Origin: Malus domestica | Taxonomy: Eukaryota > Streptophyta > Magnoliopsida > Rosales > Rosaceae | NCBI RefSeq assembly: GCF_042453785.1 | Contig: NC_091670.1 | Coordinates: 35,723,501 to 35,787,500, forward strand | DNA length: 64,000 nt | Reading direction: 5' to 3' | The notes under the pieces: generated by a model | Seen by the model: the letters and a program-made list of their open reading frames with translations, nothing else | Told to the model about the DNA's origin: nothing | The model's database searches: none | Shown: positions 23,397 to 40,370 of the stretch, in pieces | Layout of the letters: every line of letters begins with the position of its first letter | Numbering within the stretch: position 1 is the stretch's first letter | Translations under genes and position numbers: made by a program

Positions 23397-24737
23397 GGCC
23401 ATCTCCAACTGAAGGGTCTAGAGGGCCGAAAATAGCTTGAAAACCGTCTCGAACCGAGGGCTAGGCCAAATGGCTCGTAGACCCCACCGGACAAAAAATG
23501 GCCAAAAGGCCAACCGGCTGACTCAACCCAGCCAAGCCCGGGCTGGGCCACAAATTTGAATGCAACAGCTAGCTGACGTCAACTAGCCGTTATACTTGAT
23601 TTTTTTTTTCTACAAAATAAAAAAAAAAAAAAAAATTCTATTTTTTTCTTCCTATAACTTCCTAAGCCATTAAGCAACATTAAGTAACATGAAACAACAT
23701 TGAACAATGTTAAATAACATTAAATAACATAAAACAACATAAAAAAATATTTAACAACATCAAACTTAAACAACATTTAAAAAAAATATTTTTTCCTATA
23801 AATTTAAGTTGTTGTTGTAATTTTTAAATTTAATTTGTAGTTTTTAAATTTAAGTTGTTGTAATTTTTAAATTTAAATAATAAATTATGTTTGGCCCTAT
23901 GACCCTTTGACCCTTGGTTGGAGACCATCTCTCTGGTCCTCCAAGATATTAATATTTTAATAAACAGTACATGACCATATTTGCATCTGTCTCCAACCGA
24001 GGGCCAAAGGGCCAGAAGACTCGTTTTAGCCGTGTCACAAAAAATCGTCTCCAACCGATGACCAAGGGGCCAAACATAATTTATTATTTAAAAACTACAA
24101 CTTAAATGTTGTTTAAGTTTCATGTTGTTCAATGTTTTTTTTTATGTTGGTTAATGTTATTTAATGTTGTTCCGTGTTATTTAATTTAATTTAATGTTGT
24201 ATAATGGCTTAGGAAGTTATAGGAAAAAAAAAAGAATTAAAAAAAATATGAATCAAATTTTGTGAAATAGAAGTTATAGGAAAAAAATAGAATTAAAAAT
24301 AAAATGAAACAAATTTTGTGAAATAGAAGTTATAGGAAAAAATGGAATTTAAAAAAATATATATATGAACCAAATTTTGTAAAATAAAAGTTATAGGAAA
24401 AAAATAGAAGTTATAGGAAAAATTTTGTAAATAAAAAAAATAATAAAATTGTTATAAAAAAAATCAAAGCATTCATGTTGGTTTTAACCGACATGATTTC
24501 CATTTTTTCTAGCCAGCATTCCAGCCCTTTGCAATTCTGTGGGGCCCTCTCAGATTCCACAGCCCTCTGGCCTAGCCCTGGGTTGGAGACGATTTTTTGG
24601 CTATTTTCGACCTTCTGGACCTTCGGTTGGAGATGGCCTAAGAAATATGGCACTGCACTATTCATTAAAATATTAATTTCTTGGAGGGCCATAGGGCTAA
24701 AACGAACCCTCTGGCCCTCCTTCGATTGGAGATGGCC
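23397..24737. mobile_element. MITE-like element with GGCCATCTCCAAC termini and TTA target duplication
   Basis: It starts GGCCATCTCCAACTGA and ends TCGATTGGAGATGGCC, flanked on both sides by TTA (23394-23396 and 24738-24740). A 3-bp TWA duplication is typical of PIF/Harbinger elements. A further end-like motif (GGTTGGAGATGGCC then TAA) near 24624-24641 suggests nesting or a composite. The interior is A/T-rich with diverged inverted copies of CTCCAACCGAGGGCC. No coding capacity was seen. Confidence 0.7.
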
Positions 24738-24848
24738 TTAGGTGTCTAGGGTATCTGTAGCTTGTCGAATCAGTGTGAAAGCTGAAACTTATAGCCTGTT
24801 CTACGCAATTATATTATTGTTAGGACCTAATCAAATGGTTATGGGTTA

Positions 24849-25661
24849 GGCCATCTCCAACCGAATGGTCCAGAGGGTCGAAAATAGCCCGAAAATCGTC
24901 TCTAACCGAGTGCTAGGCCAGAGGGCTTTGGAATCTGAGAGGGCCCCACGGAATCGAAAAGGAACCGAAAGGTCCAGAGGGCCAGAGGGTCGAAAATAAC
25001 CCGAAAACCGTCTCTAACGAAGGGCTAGGCAGGGGGCTATGGAATCTGAGAAGGCCCCATGGAATCGGAGAGGGCTGACCAGAAAAATCATATTTCATGT
25101 CGATTAACGGCTAGCTGACGTTAGCTAGTCGTTGCATTTGAATTTTTTTTTTTACAGTTTTATTATTATTTTTTATTTACAAATTTTTTTCCTATAACTT
25201 CTATTTTTCATATATTTTTTTTCCTATAACTTTTATTTTACAAAATTTGTTTCATATTTTTTTTAAATTCCATTTTTTCCTATAACTTCTATTTCACAAA
25301 ATTTGTTTTATTTTAGCTACCAATGACTAGCTGACGTCACTTAGCCATTGGTTTTGAATTTAAGTTGTTGTAGTTTTTAAATTTAATTTGTCCTTTTTAA
25401 ATTTAAGTCGTGGTTTTTAAATATAAGTTGTAGTTTTTGAATTTAAGTTGTTGTAGTTCTTAAATTTAAATAATAAATTATGTTTGGCCTTTTGGCCCTC
25501 GGTTGGAGACGGTTTTTTGTGACTGGGTTAAAATGAGCCATTTGGCCCTCGGTTGGAGATGGAGGCAAAAATGGCCATGTACTGTTCATTAAAATATTAA
25601 TATCTTGGAGGATCATAGGGCTAAAACGAGTCATCTGGCTAGCTATCGGTTGGAGATGGCC
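24849..25661. mobile_element. second GGCCATCTCCAAC element, TTA target duplication
   Basis: It starts GGCCATCTCCAACCGAATGG and ends CGGTTGGAGATGGCC, with TTA at 24846-24848 and 25662-25664. The right terminus and its TTATGTAG flank are repeated at about 25685-25708, probably a local duplication. The interior shares TATAACTTCTATTT and AAATTTAAGTTGTTG stretches with the first copy, partly in opposite orientation. Non-coding. Confidence 0.75.
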
Positions 25662-25998
25662 TTATGTAGTCCTAAACCATCATCATCGGTTGGAGATGGC
25701 CTTATGTAGGCCTTATGCTGCGAGTTTTCCAAACAAAGAGGGATGTCTTTGAGAAGACGGATACGAATGGTGCATGACTGTCGTCAACTTGTATTAGTGC
25801 TTTGTGAATGAATTGTTTGTAGATTGAGGACCAGTTAACTAGCAAACTGGTTGTTACAAGTGAATAATTAAACAAAAGTAAAAGCAAAATAAAACCCTAG
25901 AGAATTTGAAGCCGTATATTTTGGAGCAAAAGGGAGACTAGGAAAAAAAGGGGGGGTGTCTTCGATATTAAACTAAAAGAATCAATTCTTCCAACAAA

Positions 25999-26069
25999 GC
26001 ACCAGTGGTCTAGTGGTAGAATAGTACCCTGCCACGGTACAGACCCGGGTTCGATTCCCGGCTGGTGCA
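25999..26069 (+). tRNA. tRNA-Gly (anticodon GCC)
   Basis: The 71-base sequence folds into a full cloverleaf. The acceptor stem is GCACCAG/CTGGTGC. The D-loop is TGGTCTAGTGGTAGA, which also holds the A box. The anticodon loop CTGCCAC carries GCC at 26031-26033. The T arm is CCGGGTTCGATTCCCGG and contains the B box. The discriminator is A and there is no intron. A TTTT run at 26075-26078 can serve as the RNA polymerase III terminator. It decodes GGC and GGU in the cytosol. Confidence 0.97.
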
Positions 26070-26429
26070 AATTGTTTTATAACTTTCCCTTTTTTATCAT
26101 TTTGGTTTGATCGCTGTAATTTTTTAATTCAAGTGTCAATTTAGTTCTTGTCGTTTCAGTTGTATCAATTTCAATAGTTTAATAAACTTATCAAACCTTG
26201 TAATTTAAGCCCCAAGTCTCATATGTTCATTTTAAATCTGTACATAGCGTTGCACTTTATGTCATTTTTCTTGATGGAACCACCACTCGCTCCTCATGCA
26301 AACAGTTATTTCAATCCTTATAAAATAGGTCAATCTCTTATTTTTTTAATACCTTATACATGTTCATATGATTGAATTGACATGAAAAACATGTTTGAGG
26401 CTTATACAACATTAAATTTGACATAATTA

Positions 26430-26530
26430 GCCAACGATGGTTGGTTCAATTGGTAAGGGCATGCTGGTGGTTAACCCCCAATCCAAGTTTGAACTTTACT
26501 GCTAGTAATTTTTTTTAGTGTGCAATCTGT
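26430..26530 (+). repeat. possible tRNA-derived SINE fragment
   Basis: TTGGTTCAATTGGTAAGG resembles an A box and CCAAGTTTGAACTTT a B box, spaced about 45 bases apart as in tRNA-derived SINEs. A poly(A)-like tract occurs further downstream. Ends are not defined. Confidence 0.3.
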
Positions 26531-27054
26531 AAATTCTTACATAAATCCATACAAGTGGCAGCTAGCAGCTAGGTGTCATATGTAAGTCCATCCAACTTGA
26601 GATTGTAAATATGCCTTAACGCTGATTATGAAAATAACTAATCTCAACCTAAACTTTTTGTTTCCAAAAAAAAAAAAAAAAGGAAAAGTAATGAAAAAAA
26701 TTTGAAAACTTTGAGTTTTAACGATAAGGACAAAATAAAAGGTAAAGTGAATAGTACCATAATTGACTTTTTAGTCTAAAAGTGTGGTTTTTCGTTAAAG
26801 TAAATAGTACCTAGAACTTTTCGTTAAAGTTAAAAAAAAAAAAAAACTAAAATGAAACTTGAAAGAAACTACATGATCAAAGTGAAATTGTCCTTTTGGT
26901 TGTCTAAAGCACAATTTTTTGGTGGAACCTTTCTCAACAAAATTTCACCTACTTCATTGAAAAAGAGAGAAATTGATTAAGTTCTTGACCATGGTTTAGT
27001 TTCCCACGCGTTTTCAAACGCCAATATCGACCCAGGTTACCCAGCAACCACAGC

Positions 27055-27540
27055 CCCGCTGACGTGTACGGCCAGGATTCAGGGACGCTCAAAAACGCGT
27101 CAAACCAAAGTTCGCGCGCCCTTATGCCCATAAACTTCGAGCCATCAAGTTCGCCGACACGTGTCGGTCCCGAACCCAACTGCCGGTCACTTTTCCCTTC
27201 CCTAGCCGGCTGGAAGGACCACCTTAACAAGAACGCAATCCCCCCTGTCCACGTCATCGTGAGTCCCACGACTCCTAATTAACATCGCAAATCTCCGCAC
27301 TTCCCCCCATAATACCCTCACTTAATAGACCGCTCCTTTTCCTCCAGCCTTACAACGTAAGAATTGTTTTGTAATTTCAGACAACCTATCACTAATTAAT
27401 TAGTTTTAAAAACGAAATTAATTAATTAATTAATTAATCTTTGTTTTTATTCCCGAGTCTTCTGGGTTAAAGTAAGAAAAGGAGGCAGTAGAGAAACTCA
27501 TATGCTTTTCTCGTTGATTCAGTTACTTCCCACGTGAAAT
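27055..27540 (+). promoter_or_regulatory. ACGT-rich promoter region of the NDR kinase gene
   Basis: The 660 bases before the kinase ATG contain TGACGTG (near 27060), a perfect 14-bp palindrome CCGACACGTGTCGG (27154-27167), CCACGTCA (27249-27256) and CACGTG (27531-27536). These ACGT cores match G-box/ABRE-type bZIP and bHLH sites. An (ATTA)n tract lies at about 27415-27440. Function is inferred from motif only. Confidence 0.5.
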
Positions 27541-27714
27541 CTCACGATCTTCTTCTCTGCAATCAGTTAGTGTTCTAATTCACAATTGATAACGAATTAT
27601 TAATCGTTTACGATTTTTTTTTTAATTCCATTTTTTCGTTTTTTTTTTGGGGAAATTGAGTTGGATTGGATTGGATTGAACTGCAGGGAGGAGAAGGACT
27701 GTAAATTTTCAGCC

Positions 27715-32491
<4,777 letters not shown>

Positions 32492-34060
32492 CAAGCAAAG
32501 TGTACAAGTTATTATCCAGCTGGAAGGAAATTGAAAGCGAGAACTTACAACACTGCAAAAGAAAGGAAAATGGTAGGGGAATACTGTAATTTGTAGTTTA
32601 ATTGCATTCGTAAGTATAATTTCTTGTGTCCAGGCACCATATAATCATGTAGATTAGAGGAAAGGAGGTTGAGCTTGACAATTAGGCTACGATAAATGAT
32701 TGATTTATGAGTCGGCGTGTGTCGAGGTCATGGCCAAAATGTGTTTGTTGCTCTATAGAATAGTGAACACTTGATATGTTACTCATATATGTCGAAATCG
32801 TTGTCTACTTCCAAGGTTTTAGTGAGCTTTGCTCGATGTTTTGTGCTCGTATAGAGGTTTAGTGACAAGGCATATGGTTGGAGTTAAGCGACGCTTATTT
32901 TTGCGTACCTACGACATGTAAATTTTTCATGTATTATTGTCTTAACTTGTTTCCAATTTCTAGCCCTTTGAAATCAGCGGTAAAGAAACTCAGAGATGAA
33001 CTTTTCTTTAGTGTCCATAATTCCTTATTAACAGCAGCCTCTCCATGTATGTTTACTTATTTTTATTACTAGAATGGGCCAGAAGCTCAAAAACCTAAAA
33101 GCTGCAACGAACTAAGGTCTCGTTTGGGATTGTTTATATAGGAAACAAAGCGATTTTATTTGAAGAGCACGACATTTTTTATTAAAATCTCAAAGTGTTT
33201 CCTGGAACGCATTTGAAAATGATTCTTGAAGAAGCATACGCTGAGTGCTTCTCTAGAAAGCATTTTTGGATCCGTAACTACTTTTTATTTTTTAAGTTGA
33301 ACAATGTTAAAAGCACTTTTTTTTTAACCCTTTTAGAAGTAGTCCAATGAGACAAGACACACAAAATGTGAGATTTGGAAGTTCCTCACCCAAAAATAGC
33401 ATGAGGGTTTCCTATATTACAAAGGGATAGATTTCTACAATATGAAGCATAAAAAAAGATGGGATATATGTGAAAGCGTGCAGCCAAGCAAGGAGGACTA
33501 CGGCTTTCTTGGGTGGTACACCGAATATTTTAACTGTTAATCTATACTATTATTAAGAGAAAAGCCCTTGTCAACTTTTTTTCCTCCACTTTTTTCAATT
33601 TTGCCCTCATTTTTTAATACACAATATTGACATGAGAATGGCAAAATAGTAATTTTGTACATTTTGACAAAATAACAACCATATCCCTGTTTTCCTATTT
33701 TACCCTCTTTATATACTTATTTTTCCATATTTTACCCTCACTTTTGATACATAATATTTACATAAGGAGGACAAAACAGTAATTATGTAATATTAAAAAA
33801 AATATGCACTTATTAAGAGAAATTGTTCACACACACAAAGTGTTTGCTCTCTACTACTTCTAATTTATCTAAACTACATTTTATAGTTTGTCAATCAAAA
33901 ACTAACAAAATTGCTACTATAACCTTAAATACAAAACTAAAAGAAAGTATTAGAAAAGACAACAATGTAGGCATTAAAGTAATTTTGTACGAATAAGTTT
34001 TAGTATTTTTTTTTTCTAAACCTCACACCTGTGTCCCTTTATCAATACCATCTTAACTCT
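32492..34060. other. intergenic; possible Helitron-like end
   Basis: The NDR 3' UTR presumably covers the first 200-300 bases. At 33541 TCTATACTATTATTAAGAG, preceded by A, resembles plant Helitron 5' ends, but no matching 3' hairpin with CTRR was found. No other gene was seen. Confidence 0.35.
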
Positions 34061-34072
34061 CTCTCTCTCTCT

Positions 34073-37000
34073 TAGGCATGGCAATTCCTGACACGACCCG
34101 ATAACCCGACACGACACGACACGACACCAAATTAACAGGTGTTCGGGTCGACACGATAACGAAACGGGTCGTTATCGGGTAACCCGATAAGCACCTGTTA
34201 AGATAACGAGTTGTTTCGGGTATACACGTAGGTAACACGATACACGATAAGCAGAATATTAATTTAATAATTTTATAACCCTAAAAAAAAACTATAATTA
34301 CTATATATATTAATTTAACAATTTTATACGCCTAAAAACTATAATAATTATATATATATATATGTACACATATTAAATTAGCTATAATAATTATAATAAT
34401 TATATATACTATAATAATTATACCCCCAAAATATTAACTATAATAGTTATATTTATATATATATATATTAAATTTTAAATTAAATTGTATACCCCTAAAA
34501 ACTATAATAATTATACATACAAAATAAATAGATTTAAATCTACTTAATAAATAAATAAATATATATACACACACACACACCATTGAACTTCATGGGATAC
34601 GAATTATACGAAATTAATTTCAATGATTCAACCGTCAAACTTGTTTGTATATGCTTCGAGATCGCATCAGCAAAAAATTACAAAAAATAAACATTCACAA
34701 ATCAAGTAACGAGACAAAACTTTTTGACGGTTATAAACAAAAAATCACGATTTAACGGTTATTTTAACTTCGATTTTAATGATTTTTTACAGCTACACTC
34801 CTTGACCCTATATGAATACAATGAATGAATTCGATCTTCAATTTAAAATATTTACACTAGTGGATACCACAAAATCTTATGTTATACTTGATGAAAGTAT
34901 GAATAAACTCTTAAATGTTAGTGAATCTATTGTTTTGATAGGATACGCATTCTACGAAACTAGTTTCAACAATCCAACCGTCAAACATGTTTGTATATAC
35001 TTCGAGATCGCATACGCCAAAATTGCAAAAAACAAACATTCAGAGATCAAGTAACGAGACAAAACCTTTTGACGGTTATAAACGAAAAATCACGATTTAA
35101 TGATTATTTTAACTCCAATTTTGATAATTTTTTACAGCTACACTCCTTGACCCTATATGAATGAATTCGATCTTCAATTTAAAATATTTACACTAGTGGA
35201 TACCACAAAATTTTATGTTATATTTAATGAAAATATGAATAAACTTTTAAGTGTTAGTGAATTTATTGTTTTGATGAGATACACATTTTACGAAACTAGT
35301 TTCAACGATCCAACCGTCAAACTTGTTTGTATATGCTTCGAGATCGCATACGCCAAAAATTGCAAAAAACAAACATTCGGAAATCAAGTAACGGGACAAA
35401 AAATTTCGACGGTTATAAACAAAAAATCACAATTTAACGGTTATTTTAATTCTAATTTTGATGATTTTTTACATTTACACTCCTTGACCCTATATGAATA
35501 CAATGAATGAATTCGATCTTCAATTTAAAATATTTACACTAGTAGATACCACAAAATCTTATGTTATACTTGATGAAATTATGAATAAACTCTTAAGTGT
35601 TAGTGAATCTATTGTTTTGATGGGATACGCATTCTACGAAACTAGTTTCAACGATCCAACCGTCAAACATGTTTGTATATACTTCGAGATCGCATACACC
35701 AAAAATTGCAAAAAACAAACATTCAGAGATAGAGTAACATGACAAAACTTTTTGACGGTTATAAACAAAAAATCACGATTTAACGGTTATTTTAACTCCG
35801 ATTTTGATAATTTTTTACAGCTACACTCCTTGACCCTATATGAATACAATGAATGAATTCGATCTTCAATTTAAAATATTTACACTAGTGGATACCACAA
35901 AATCTTATGTTATACTTGATGAAAATATTAATAAACTCTTAAGTGTTAGTGAATATATTGTTTTGATGAGATACGCATTTTGTGAAACTAGTTTCAACGA
36001 TCCAACCGTCAAACTTGTTTGTATATGCTTCAAGATCGCATATGCCAAAAAGTGCAAAAAACAAACATTCAGGGATCAAGTAACGGGACAAAACTTTTCA
36101 ACGGTTATAAATGAAAAATCACTATTTAACGGTTATTTTAACTCCGATTTTGATGATTTATTACAGCTACACTTATTGACCCTATATAAATACAATGAAT
36201 GAATTTGATCTTCAATTTAAAATATTTACACAAGTGGATACCACAAAATCTTATGTTATACGTAATGAAAATATTAATAAACTCTCAAGTGTTAGAGAAT
36301 ATATTGTTTTGATGAGATACGCATTTTGGGAAACTAGTTTCAACGATCCAACCTTCAAACTTGTTTGTATATACTTTGAGATCGCATATGCCAAAAATTG
36401 CAAAAAACAAACATTCAGAGATCAAGTAACGGGACAAAACTTTTCGACGGTTATAAACAAAAAATCACGATTTAACGGTTATTTTAACTCTGATTTTGAT
36501 GATATTTTACAACTACACTCCTTTACCCTATATAAATACAATGAATGAATTCGATCTTCAATTTAAAATATTTACACTAGTGGATACCACAAATCTTATG
36601 TTATACTTGATGAAAGTATAAATAAAATCTTTAAATGTTAGTGAATCTATTGTTTTGATGGGATACACATTATACGAAACTAGTTTCGACGATCCAACCG
36701 TCAAACTTGTTTGTATATGCTTTGAGATTGCATATGCCAAAAATTGCAAAAAACAAACATTCAGAGATCATGTAACCGGACAAAACTTTTCGACGATTAT
36801 AAACGAAAAATCACGATTTAATGGTTATTTTAACTCCGATTTTGATGATTTTTTACAGCTATACTCCTTGACCCTATATAAATACAATGAATGAATTCGA
36901 TCTTCAATTTAAAATATTTACACTAGTGGATACCACAAAATCTTATGTTATACTTGATGAAAGTATGAATAAAATCTTTAAATGTTAGTGAATCTATTGT

Positions 37001-39140
37001 TTTGATGGGATACATATTCTACAAAACTAATTTCGACGATCCAACCGTCAAACATGTTTGTATATACTTCGAGATTGTATATGCCAAAAATTGCAAAAAA
37101 AAAAAAACATTCAGAGATCAAGTAACGAGACAAAACTTTTCGATGGTTATAAACGAAAAATCACGATTTAACGGTTATTTTAACTCTGATTTTGATAATT
37201 TTTTATAGCTACACTCCTTGACCCTATATGAATACACTAAATGAATTCGATCTTCACTTTAAAATATTTACACTAGTGTATACCACAAAATCTTATGTTA
37301 TACTTGATGAAAGTATGAATAAAATCTTTAAATGTTAGTGAATCTATTATTTTGATGGGATACGCATTCTACGAAACTAGTTTCGACGATCCAACCGTCA
37401 AACATGTTTGTATATACTTCAAGATTGTATATGCCAAAAATTGCAAAAAATAAACATTCAGAGATCAAGTAACGGGACAAAACTTTTCGACGGTTAAAAA
37501 CGAAAAATCACGATTTAACGGTTATTTTAACTCCGATTTTGATAATTTTTTACAGCTACACTCCTTGACCCTATATGAATACAATGAATGAATTCGATAT
37601 TCAATTTAAAATATTTACACTAGTGGATACCACAAAATCTTATGTTATACTTAATGAAAATATTAATAAACTTTTTAAGTATTAGTGAATATATTGTTTT
37701 GATGAGATACGCATTTTACGAAACTAATTTCAACGATCTAACCGTCAAACTTGTTTGTATATGCTTCGAGATCGCATATGCCAAAAATTGCAAAAAACAA
37801 ACATTTAGAGATCAAGCAACGAGACAAAACTTTTCGACGGTTATAAACGAAAAATCACGATTTAACAGTTATTTTAACTCCGATTTTGATGATTTTTTTA
37901 CAGCTACACTCCTTGACCCTATATAAATATAGTGAATGAATTAGATTTTCAATTTAAAATATTTACACTAGTGGATATCACAAAATCTTATGTTATACTT
38001 GATGAAAGTATGAATAAAATCTTTAAGTGTTAGTGAATCTATTGTTTTGATGGGATATGCATTCTACGAAACTAGTTTCGACGATCCAACCGTCAAACAT
38101 GTTTGTATATACTTCGAGATTGCATATGCCAAACATTGCAAAAAATAAACATTCAGAGATCAAGTAACGAGATAAAACTTTTCGACGATTATAAACGAAA
38201 AATCATGATTTAACGGTTATTTTAACTTCGATTTTGATGATTTTTTACAGCTACACTCCTTGACCCTATATGAATACAATGAATGAATTCGATCTTCAAT
38301 TTAAAATATTTACATTAGTGGATACCACAAAATCTTATGTTATACTTAATGAAAGTAAGAATAAACTCTTAAGTGTTAGCGAATCTATTGTTTTGATGAG
38401 ATACGCATTCTACAAAACTAGTTTCAACTATCTAACCGTCATACTTGTTTGTACACCAAAAAATTGCAAAAAACAAACATTTAAAGATTAAGTAACGGGA
38501 CAAAACTTTTCGACGGTTATAAACGAAAAATCACAATTTAACGGTTATTTTAACTCCGATTTTGATGATTTTTTACAACTACACTCCTTGACCCTATATG
38601 AATACAATGAATGAATTCGATCTTCAATTTAAAATATTTACACTAGTGGATACCACAAAATCTTATGTTATACTTAATGAAAGTACGAATAAACACTCTA
38701 GTGGGTCACTTTCATTAAGTTTTGTGTTCCATTGGCAAGGTTTAAACTTTTGAGAAAGGCTTCACAACCTTGAAAATAAAAACGGTTTCATTTGTCATAT
38801 CCTTGCACATTTAATATTTGTAATAGATTAGTAGTGTATGGATGTATTTTTTATGAGGCTCTTATTTTCGAGTGTAGATGTAGTCCTTAAATGACAAATG
38901 TGTTTTAATGTTTTGAAGTATTATTTATGTGACAATGTGTGGTATGTGCAAATTTAAGAAAAAAAAAATATTTTTCTTAACGAGTCATAACGGGTCGGGT
39001 CACTTTACCCGTTGGGTAAAGTGACCCGACCTGTTAAAGACCCGTTAAGATAACAGGTGTGACACGACACGACCCGTTAAGATAACAGGTGTTACACGAA
39101 AACTACACGAACACGATTGACACGACTCGTTTGCTAGGCC
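34073..39140. mobile_element. hAT-like non-autonomous element containing a satellite array
   Basis: The left end (AGGCATGGCAATTCC, then repeated ACACGACCCG and AACGGGTCG motifs) is mirrored by the right end, whose reverse complement starts AGGCCTAGCAAACG and carries the same AACGGGTCGTGTC and AACAGGTG motifs. A short AGGCNTNGCAA terminal repeat with rich subterminal repeats is typical of plant hAT elements. Both flanks are (CT)n, consistent with an 8-bp CTCTCTCT duplication but not distinguishable from the microsatellite. The interior is AT-rich repeats (34261-34560), the satellite, and 300 bases of unique sequence. No transposase was seen. Confidence 0.6.
34581..38696 (+). repeat. 346-bp satellite array, about 12 copies
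   Basis: The landmark ATGAATGAATTCGATCTTCA (or its variant) starts at 34821, 35157, 35503, 35849, 36195, 36541, 36887, 37237, 37584, 37932, 38279 and 38607, so the spacing is mostly 346-350 bases. Copies are partial at both ends. Several copies carry a frame of about 117 codons running the whole unit (35157-35510, 35840-36202, 36195-36548). Others are broken by 1-base changes near AATAAAATCTTTAAATG. I know no domain in these peptides. Confidence 0.92.
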
Positions 39141-39225
39141 TCTCTCTCTCTCTCTCTCCCCCTCTCCCTCCCTCTCTCTCTCTCTCTCTCTCTCCCTCCC
39201 TCCCTCCCTCCCTCCCTCTCCTAAC
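39141..39225. repeat. (CT)n/(CTCC)n microsatellite
   Basis: A continuous pyrimidine tract of TCTCTC and CCCTCC units immediately follows the hAT-like element's right end. A shorter (CT)n tract precedes the left end (34057-34072). Confidence 0.9.
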
Positions 39226-40188
39226 TGCCAACCCCTTTTTTTTTTTTGATGCCTGCCAACCAATTAGAAACAAATAGCTCCTCTCATAATAAAAATATAA
39301 AAAAAATATTTCTCAACACACATTGCTAAAATATATGAAGTATTCAGTATTCCGAGCACCAAATTAATCTTTTAACTTCTTCTCACCGGGAGTAAAGTCA
39401 TTATAATCACATGGGAAAAGGGCCCCGTGGCACACCGTTTATGGGATATGTGAGTAATGGTAATGCTAAGTAGATTAAATTTATAAATGAAATTTGCAAA
39501 CTAAATGATGTATCATCAATAAGTAATAAACAAGTTAATAAATAGTGAAGTAATAATCCAATTATTAACTTACATGTCATTTAGTTTACAAAATTTAATC
39601 TACACGTTTAGTTTCCTTAGTATTACTCGTTATAGTATTATTTCAATGGTTTCCTCAAGAAATAGAAGTTTTGCATTACCAAGAGGGGAAGAAGCTCCCT
39701 TGTTTCACACATTAAGGTGCACTCCCACATATGAACCAACACCTACTAAAATAAAAAATAAATTATCTAGCCAACTGAATCAAAAGTGGTGAATTTTTCT
39801 GATTGATTTGGCTTTCATTTTCAATGTATTATGTCTTGAGTTTGAACTATTCTCCATCACTTTAGTTTAAATTATAATAATAAGATCGTTTGTAATAAAA
39901 AAAATAATAATAGACCCATTTGTTTTTATTTTTTTTATTTGGCCCAATTATTTTTATTTTATTTAATTTTGATAAATAGCCTAGCCTACGCAATAGGCAT
40001 GCACTGTGGTTGGTGTTGAGGGGCCAAAACCCCACCTTTCATGCATTGCCAAGCAAGGACTAAATGATAAATTTACAAGTGGGAATTTAATTTGTCATTC
40101 TCTCATTGGCTGCCTAGGATCGACGTTCGTAATTTACACAAGGTTCTCTCTCTGTATCATATCAAACCCTAATTAGTCACTCACAAAT

Positions 40189-40370
40189 GAACATGGATCA
40201 TCTTCGGATCCATGTATCCTAATTTTAAGGATCCATTAACTATTGAAATTTGATCTAACAGCTTTAAACACGAGTTCATTTTAAAAATTATAATAACTCT
40301 AACTGTTAAATCAAATTTTAATAATCTGATAGATCTTTAAGATTATGATACATGGATCCAATCCATGTCG
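40189..40370. mobile_element. Mutator-like fold-back MITE
   Basis: GAACATGGATC at the left and the reverse complement CGACATGGATTGGATCC at the right begin long pairing arms (CCATGTATC, TTAAGGATC, TTTGATCTAACAG). CTCACAAAT/CTCACAAAC flank it (40180-40188 and 40371-40379), matching at 8 of 9 bases. Confidence 0.7.

Noticed and set aside
33541..34060. Complete Helitron
   Set aside because: Only a TC-starting motif resembling a 5' end was seen. No 3' hairpin with CTRR or Rep/helicase was found.
34581..38696. CRISPR-like regularly spaced repeat array
   Set aside because: Units are directly adjacent 346-bp satellites with no short repeat/unique spacer alternation, in a plant nuclear context.
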